DNA of 10,486 bases from an uncultured Fimbriimonadales bacterium (GTDB taxonomy: Bacteria; Armatimonadota; Fimbriimonadia; Fimbriimonadales; GBS-DC). Under the pieces are notes generated by a model, which saw nothing but the letters and a program-made list of their open reading frames with translations, was not told the origin of the DNA and did no database searches. Position 1 is the first letter of the stretch; every line of letters begins with the position of its first letter. This document shows positions 7,026 to 10,486 of the stretch, one piece after another. The stretch covers positions 1 through 10,486 of the forward strand of contig CALAMM010000198.1 in NCBI GenBank assembly GCA_937925775.1, in the 5' to 3' direction. The position numbers were made by a program, and so were the translations under genes.

Positions 7026-7032
7026 CTATGCT

Positions 7033-8067
7033 ATGCGAGCGGTTCGAATTCATGCGTTTGGCAGCGCGAGCCAGCTGGTCTACGAGGAGAATGTTCCCGA
7101 ACCGCCTGTGGGCGCAGGCGAGGTCAAGGTGCGCGTGCGAGCGTGCGCGTTGAACCATTTAGATTTGTGGGTGCGTCACGGGATCCCCGCGTACAAGACG
7201 CCTTTGCCGCACATTTTGGGCAGCGATGTGGCCGGCGAGGTCGCGGAGGTGGGCGAGGGCGTGCGCGGCTGGGGCAAGGGCGATGAGGTCGTTCTCTATC
7301 CCATCGTGGCGTGTGGGAGGTGCCGCTTTTGCAAGATGGGGCGCGAGAACCTCTGCGTAGAGGCGCAGGTCATCGGGGCGCATCGTCCCGGTGGTTATGC
7401 GGAGTATATTGTGGTGCCTGAGCGCAACCTGCTGCACAAGCCTTCGAATCTGAGCTTTGAGGAGGCGGCGGCGTTCCCACTGGTGTTCTTGACCGCATGG
7501 CATATGCTCATCACGAAAGCCAAGCTGCAACCGGGCGAATGGGTACTGGTGATGGGCGGGAGCAGCGGCGTCGGCAGCGCCGCCATCCAGATTGCCAAGC
7601 TGCGCGGTGCGCTCGTCGTCGCGACGGCAGGCAGCGAGGCAAAACTGGCGCGATGTCGGGAACTCGGCGCGGACTTCACTGTGAACCACAACGACCCCGA
7701 CTGGCATAAACGGGTGCGTGAAGCGACCGAGGGCGAGGGCATGGATGTGGTGTTTGAGCATGTGGGGCAAGCGGTGTTCGACACCTGCGTCCGCTTGCTC
7801 AACAAGGGCGGACGGTTGGTGACCTGCGGCGCGACGACAGGCGCAGAAGCCAAGTTCGACATCCGCTATCTTTTCAGCCGCGAACTGGAGATTTACGGAA
7901 CCTATATTGGCACACGCGCTGAGCTGGAGCAGATCCTGCCCCATATCGTTATGGGACGGCTCAAGCCCATCGTAGATAGCGTGTTCGACCTGCGCGAGGC
8001 GCGCGCTGCCCACGAGAAACTGGAAAGCCGCGACTTTTTCGGGAAGGTTGTGCTGCGAGTTGTGTAG
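7033..8067 (+). CDS. Zinc-type medium-chain alcohol dehydrogenase / quinone oxidoreductase family
   Basis: This 344-residue NAD(P)-dependent oxidoreductase of the medium-chain (MDR) superfamily is cytoplasmic. The N-terminal GroES-like domain keeps the structural zinc lobe, with C94, C97, C100 and C108 in CGRCRFC followed by GRENLC. Residues aligned with the catalytic zinc ligands are altered: N41 (ALNHLDLW) stands where Cys is usual, and S64-D65 (GSDVAG) replaces His-Glu. The catalytic metal is therefore probably absent, as in quinone oxidoreductases. The Rossmann domain shows GGSSGVGSAA at 175-184. Substrate cannot be read from the sequence; a quinone, enone or alcohol is possible. I chose the ATG at 7033 over an in-frame TTG at 6994 because MRAVRIHAFG is the normal family start and the TTG would overlap the promoter region. 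It is divergent from the NHLRC2-like gene. Confidence 0.92.
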   Translation: MRAVRIHAFGSASQLVYEENVPEPPVGAGEVKVRVRACALNHLDLWVRHGIPAYKTPLPHILGSDVAGEVAEVGEGVRGWGKGDEVVLYPIVACGRCRFCKMGRENLCVEAQVIGAHRPGGYAEYIVVPERNLLHKPSNLSFEEAAAFPLVFLTAWHMLITKAKLQPGEWVLVMGGSSGVGSAAIQIAKLRGALVVATAGSEAKLARCRELGADFTVNHNDPDWHKRVREATEGEGMDVVFEHVGQAVFDTCVRLLNKGGRLVTCGATTGAEAKFDIRYLFSRELEIYGTYIGTRAELEQILPHIVMGRLKPIVDSVFDLREARAAHEKLESRDFFGKVVLRVV

Positions 8068-8088
8068 CCCTCTACTCCGACACCCCAC

Positions 8089-8120
8089 CTGTGGGTTGGA
8101 CAGTAAAGTCCAAGCCACAG
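8089..8120. terminator. Long hairpin after the dehydrogenase gene
   Basis: The two arms are CTGTGG-G-TTGGAC (8089-8101) and GTCCAA-G-CCACAG (8108-8120) around a 6-nt loop, AGTAAA. This gives 12 base pairs with a single G-G mismatch. It lies between convergent genes, 21 nt after the dehydrogenase stop, and can fold in either transcript. No T-run follows on either strand. It may be a bidirectional U-less terminator or a copy of a dispersed palindromic repeat. Confidence 0.55.
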
Positions 8121-8147
8121 CGTCGGCGTGAGCGCCCACGCGACGCT
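8119..8147. terminator. Second hairpin abutting the first, overlapping the SIS gene stop
   Basis: The arms are AGCGTC-(G)-GCGTG (8119-8130) and CACGC-GACGCT (8137-8147) around the loop AGCGCC. This is an 11-bp, almost all-GC stem with one bulged G. It shares two bases with the preceding hairpin, so the two stems compete at that point, and it reaches into the stop codon of the SIS-domain gene (8148-8146). It would form at the 3' end of that gene's mRNA. Confidence 0.55.
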
Positions 8148-8880
8148 ACAGATACAACACCCGCCCCTTGTACCGTTCCATCAGGCGCGCGTTGTGCGCG
8201 TCGCCGCCGTCTAAGTTCGCCGACATAAACACTGGGGGCGCAACGCCGCGCTCCAAAAGAATCGCGCACGCTTCGGCGACTATCGCGTTCACCAACGCCG
8301 CGCCCACGACAGTGGAAACAGGCGACACAGGCTGGGGGAACCCTTCCAGCGCCACAAGGGCGTCGCCTGGCGGCGCACCGTTGTCGAGGGTGAGGTCGGC
8401 GACCTCGAAGAGCCGATACCCCGTGTTGCTACGAGGGCGAACCGACTGCGAATATGCCAGCGAGGTGAGCGCAATCACCTTCGCGCCCCGCTGCCGAGCG
8501 TACAGCGCGACCTCCACAGGCGCCGCGTTGCGCCCCGAAACTGAGTGAACCAGTACCACATCCGTCGCGCTAATCGGGATATTCTGCACCGCAGCCAGCG
8601 CGTAGCCGTCCACACGCTCCAGCACTGAAGTGAGCGGCAGCGGACGCACATCGCAGGTCAGCCCCGGTATGAAAATCGGGCTGACGGGAACCAGCCCGCC
8701 CGCGCGATAGGTTAGCTCTTCCGTAAGGATGCCCGCGTGGGACGCGCCGAACACATATAGCAGTCCATCCGCCTGCAGCGCGTCGGCAATCCAAGTCGCC
8801 GCCGTCTGCAGCTGCTCCCGTTGCCGCTCATAAGTGCTCCGTAGCAGTTCAATCACTTTGGAAACATAGTCGGTGCGCAT
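8146..8880 (-). CDS. UPF0309-type SIS (sugar isomerase) domain protein
   Basis: This 244-residue cytoplasmic protein has one SIS phosphosugar-binding domain. An N-terminal helix (1-38) is followed by VFGASHAGILTEELTYRAGG (43-62), where the nucleotide- or sugar-phosphate-binding loop starts. VHSVSGRNAAPVEVAL (111-126) is the second phosphate-binding serine-rich loop. STVVGAALVNAIVAEA (189-204) and the tail PVFMSANLDGGDAHN (216-230) match the UPF0309 group of uncharacterised SIS proteins rather than GmhA or MurQ. A phosphosugar isomerase, etherase or sensor role is likely, but the substrate is unknown. The ATG at 8880 is the only plausible start, with just a weak GTGA 9 nt upstream. It is transcribed alone from a promoter at 8921 and is convergent with the dehydrogenase gene; no sugar transporter or kinase lies beside it. 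Confidence 0.88.
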   Translation of the reverse strand: MRTDYVSKVIELLRSTYERQREQLQTAATWIADALQADGLLYVFGASHAGILTEELTYRAGGLVPVSPIFIPGLTCDVRPLPLTSVLERVDGYALAAVQNIPISATDVVLVHSVSGRNAAPVEVALYARQRGAKVIALTSLAYSQSVRPRSNTGYRLFEVADLTLDNGAPPGDALVALEGFPQPVSPVSTVVGAALVNAIVAEACAILLERGVAPPVFMSANLDGGDAHNARLMERYKGRVLYL

Positions 8881-8920
8881 GGGTTCATCTCACTCGCGTA
8901 AGGTTTCTGTCGCGCAAGGG

Positions 8921-8929
8921 ATTATACCC
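8921..8929 (-). promoter_or_regulatory. Promoter of the SIS-domain gene
   Basis: On the minus strand GGGTATAAT contains a perfect TATAAT at 8921-8926, preceded by a G-run. The -35 position (about 8944-8949, TGCTGC) is weak. The predicted start near 8914 gives a leader of about 34 nt, so this gene is not leaderless. Confidence 0.6.
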
Positions 8930-8983
8930 CCACCACCCGATGAGCAGCAGGCAGTGCCCCTCTCGGCGTCGGCTCGCGACCCG

Positions 8984-9022
8984 TATTCCTGCCATTCCAA
9001 ATGGCGGCGCGAATGTGGAATA
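8984..9022. promoter_or_regulatory. Nested inverted repeats upstream of the HDOD gene
   Basis: A perfect palindrome, GCCATT-CCA-AATGGC, spans 8991-9005. It is flanked by a second inverted pair, TATTCC at 8984-8989 and GGAATA at 9017-9022. The set lies 23 nt upstream of the HDOD start codon in the 164-nt gap between divergent genes. It is a candidate regulator-binding site or 5' RNA structure. I could not place a convincing -10 for the HDOD gene. Confidence 0.4.
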
Positions 9023-9031
9023 GTTTCTGGT

Positions 9032-9037
9032 GGAGGA
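9032..9037 (+). promoter_or_regulatory. Ribosome binding site that fixes the HDOD start
   Basis: GGAGGA lies 7 nt before the ATG at 9045. An in-frame GTG at 9030 overlaps this site, so the ATG is the likelier start. Confidence 0.75.
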
Positions 9038-9044
9038 GTCGGGG

Positions 9045-9890
9045 ATGGAACTCAGCGCACTGGCAATTCGAGTGGCGCGGACGCCTGGGTTGGGAATGCT
9101 GCCGCAGGTGACCAGCCAAGTATTACGGCTGGTAGATAATCAGGACGCTTCGCCGCGTCAAATCGGCGCGATTATCGAGCGCGATGCGGGGCTGGCGTCT
9201 AAACTGCTCAAAACGGCGAATAGTGCATATTACGGCGCACCTGGCAAGATAAAGACCGTCTCTCAGGCAATCTCGGTGATGGGGCTTTCGGCAGTGCGCT
9301 CGGTCGTTGTCGGTCAGGCATATCAGCAGATGACGGCGGCGCGTGGCGCGTCCAAGCGGTTCGATCGGCTGGCATTTTGGCAGCATTCGCTGGCGACGGC
9401 GACCGCCGCGCGCGTGCTGGCGAAACTGCGCGGCTGGCGCGACCCCGAAGAAGCGTTCCTCGCAGGCTTGCTACACGATGCCGGCAGACTGGTGATGGAT
9501 CGGTTCCTGCCGAATGAGCTGGATCAAGCCATCACCCTCTCGTTGGAGCGCGTTGTGCCCCTCATAGAAACCGAGCGCGAGGTGATGGGCTATACGCATG
9601 TGGAAGTGGGCGACCTGCTGGCGGAGCAGTGGAACCTGCCAGAGGGTATCCGACTCGCGCTACGGCGACACCACGACGATGTGGACTTTGAGGAATGCCC
9701 CTTGGGATGTCTGGTCGGCGCCGCGAATGTGCTGGCGCACCAGACAGGGTTCACCCTGGGTGCGCCCGTCGTGTACGAGATGCCCCCCACACTCCGGCAG
9801 TCGCTTGGCATCCCTGACGCGCAGTATGAAGGGCTAAGGCAGGCGATTGTCCAAGAGGTCACTAAGGTGCAGCACGCGCTGAAGATTTAG
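9045..9890 (+). CDS. HDOD-domain signalling protein
   Basis: This 281-residue protein is almost entirely one HDOD domain (about 12-225), a relative of HD phosphohydrolases found in bacterial signalling and often linked to stress, motility or cell-cycle control. Diagnostic stretches are PRQIGAIIERDAGLASKLL (37-55), TANSAYYG (57-64) and AISVMGLSAVRSVVV (75-89). Many HDOD domains have lost the HD metal site, yet here H114 (WQHS), H144-D145 (LLHDAGR), H185 (THVEVGD) and H209-H210 (RRHHDD) all remain. Phosphodiesterase-like metal binding is therefore possible but unproven. No receiver, GGDEF or EAL domain is attached, so it probably acts through partner proteins. The start at 9045 follows from the ribosome binding site. 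It is divergent from the SIS gene and convergent with the Fe-S gene. Confidence 0.92.
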   Translation: MELSALAIRVARTPGLGMLPQVTSQVLRLVDNQDASPRQIGAIIERDAGLASKLLKTANSAYYGAPGKIKTVSQAISVMGLSAVRSVVVGQAYQQMTAARGASKRFDRLAFWQHSLATATAARVLAKLRGWRDPEEAFLAGLLHDAGRLVMDRFLPNELDQAITLSLERVVPLIETEREVMGYTHVEVGDLLAEQWNLPEGIRLALRRHHDDVDFEECPLGCLVGAANVLAHQTGFTLGAPVVYEMPPTLRQSLGIPDAQYEGLRQAIVQEVTKVQHALKI

Positions 9891-9922
9891 CCCCAACCGT
9901 ATCGCGCGTGTGGCAGTGGGGC
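9890..9922 (+). terminator. Weak hairpin at the HDOD gene end
   Basis: A 6-bp inverted repeat, GCCCCA at 9890-9895 and TGGGGC at 9917-9922, begins at the last base of the HDOD stop codon. The loop of 21 nt is long, and no T-run follows. Confidence 0.3.
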
Positions 9923-9930
9923 ATCCGTGC

Positions 9931-9946
9931 TTGGGAGACCTCCCAA
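9931..9946. terminator. Short perfect hairpin between the convergent HDOD and Fe-S genes
   Basis: TTGGGAG at 9931-9937 and CTCCCAA at 9940-9946 form a near-continuous palindrome, realistically a 6-bp stem with the loop GACC. A further outer inverted pair, GCGCGT at 9904-9909 and ACGCGC at 9947-9952, brackets it. It lies 12 nt past the stop of the Fe-S gene and 40 nt past the HDOD stop, so it could serve both transcripts. There is no T-run on either side. Confidence 0.5.
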
Positions 9947-9958
9947 ACGCGCTCCACC

Positions 9959-10486
9959 TTAGTTGACGACCTGCGGCTCGGACGCCTCGATACGCTCCAA
10001 GAGAATCTCCGAGATGTCTTTCACGGGCACGGTCTCGTCTTTGGTCTTGATGCTGTCGGAAACCATAATCATGCAGAAGGGACAGCCCACCGCGACGGTG
10101 CGTGCGCCTGTTTTGAGCAGCTCTTCCGCGCGAATGACGCCGGGTCGCTCGTGGGGCAGTTCGTCCATCCACATGCGTCCGCCGCCTGCGCCGCAGCAGA
10201 AGGTTCGGTCGCGATGGCGTTCAGGCTCGCGCAGGTCGGATACGGCTGCGCCCAGCACGGTGCGTGGGGCGTCGGTGATTTTGTTTACCCGCGCCAGGTA
10301 GCACGGGTCGTGGAACACCACGCCGCCGTTCGCCTCGGTCGATACGCGCGGCAGCCTGCCCTGCTGGATCAACTCCGCCAGCAGCTGCGAGTGGTGGATG
10401 ACTTCGAACGCCGCGCCGAACTTGCGATACTCGTTTTTAATCGTGTGCAGGCAGTGGGGGCACATGGTGACGATACGGCGCGGGTT
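9959..10486 (-). CDS. CCG-domain Fe-S oxidoreductase, C-terminal part (5' end outside window)
   Basis: Only the last 175 residues are in the window, and the frame is open through the right edge. The ATG at 10465 is internal, because the residues before it (RRIVTMCPHC) fit the family. The fragment begins with the CPHC end of one cysteine-rich CCG domain. It then holds a complete second one: C62 (HDPCYL), C97-C98-G (FCCGAGGGRMWM) and C135-x2-C138 (GCPFC), with spacings of 34 and 36 residues that fit the CX31-38CCG-X33-36-CXXC pattern of heterodisulfide reductase HdrB, GlpC and LutA/LldE proteins. Such domains bind an unusual Fe-S cluster and pass electrons to quinones or disulfides. The FCCGAGGGRMWM form is common in large Fe-S proteins linked to acyl-CoA dehydrogenase and electron-transfer flavoprotein, but the missing N-terminus is needed to decide. 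Confidence 0.9.
   Translation of the reverse strand, partial: NPRRIVTMCPHCLHTIKNEYRKFGAAFEVIHHSQLLAELIQQGRLPRVSTEANGGVVFHDPCYLARVNKITDAPRTVLGAAVSDLREPERHRDRTFCCGAGGGRMWMDELPHERPGVIRAEELLKTGARTVAVGCPFCMIMVSDSIKTKDETVPVKDISEILLERIEASEPQVVN

Noticed and set aside
6994..7032. TTG start extending the dehydrogenase by 13 residues
   Set aside because: The extension has no ribosome binding site, overlaps the promoter candidate, and precedes the normal family N-terminus MRAVRIHAFG.
7159..8139. Minus-strand open frame (326 codons) opposite the dehydrogenase gene
   Set aside because: It is antisense to an intact, well-conserved MDR enzyme, is His/Ala/Arg-rich without a domain, and would run across the convergent hairpins.
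8966..8977. Word GGCGTCGGCTCG shared with about 325-336
   Set aside because: A 12-nt GC-rich match between two intergenic regions, without flanking similarity, is easily chance in this composition.
9030..9044. GTG start extending the HDOD protein by 5 residues
   Set aside because: The GTG overlaps the GGAGGA that is correctly spaced for the ATG at 9045, and nothing suitable lies upstream of the GTG.

Overview
The window is a GC-rich bacterial chromosome segment with seven well-supported protein genes, a Fe-S protein gene cut by the right edge (counted among the seven), and a doubtful gene start at the left edge. No tRNA, rRNA, CRISPR, insertion sequence or phage gene was seen. A secreted c-type heme protein, NHL-propeller proteins, a PHM-type copper domain and very short or absent leaders suggest an environmental phylum such as Armatimonadota, Acidobacteriota or Planctomycetota. 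That placement is an inference of low certainty. Codon use looks uniform, and nothing suggests recent transfer.

Layout from left to right: (1) 1-349 holds a possible minus-strand gene start beside a ten-C run, a long stretch without a credible gene, and a hairpin after purH. (2) 350-3832, minus strand: a 630-aa secreted redoxin/heme c/copper-monooxygenase-like fusion is followed 30 nt later by purH, probably on one transcript. That transcript starts at a promoter with a 16-bp palindrome over the expected start point. (3) 3937-6958, minus strand: a membrane-anchored NHLRC2-like thioredoxin/NHL-propeller protein is followed 16 nt later by a secreted protein of unknown function. (4) 7033-8067, plus strand: a zinc-type medium-chain dehydrogenase, divergent from the NHLRC2-like gene across 74 nt. 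(5) 8146-8880, minus strand: a UPF0309-type SIS-domain protein, convergent with the dehydrogenase. (6) 9045-9890, plus strand: an HDOD signalling protein. (7) 9959 to the right edge, minus strand: the C-terminal part of a CCG-domain Fe-S oxidoreductase.

The most coherent theme is 1940-6958. Three consecutive genes encode exported or membrane-anchored proteins, and two of them carry thioredoxin-fold domains. One of those two also carries a CxxCH heme site and every copper ligand of the peptidylglycine monooxygenase (PHM) fold. This could be an extracytoplasmic thiol/heme/copper redox module. purH, a cytoplasmic purine-synthesis gene, rides behind it with no obvious functional link.

Regulatory sequence also repeats a pattern. 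Four promoter candidates share GGTAYNNT as the -10 region without a recognisable -35, and two of them sit so close to the start codon that the mRNA would be nearly leaderless. The three gene ends or convergent junctions carry stem-loops without the T-run of a classical intrinsic terminator.
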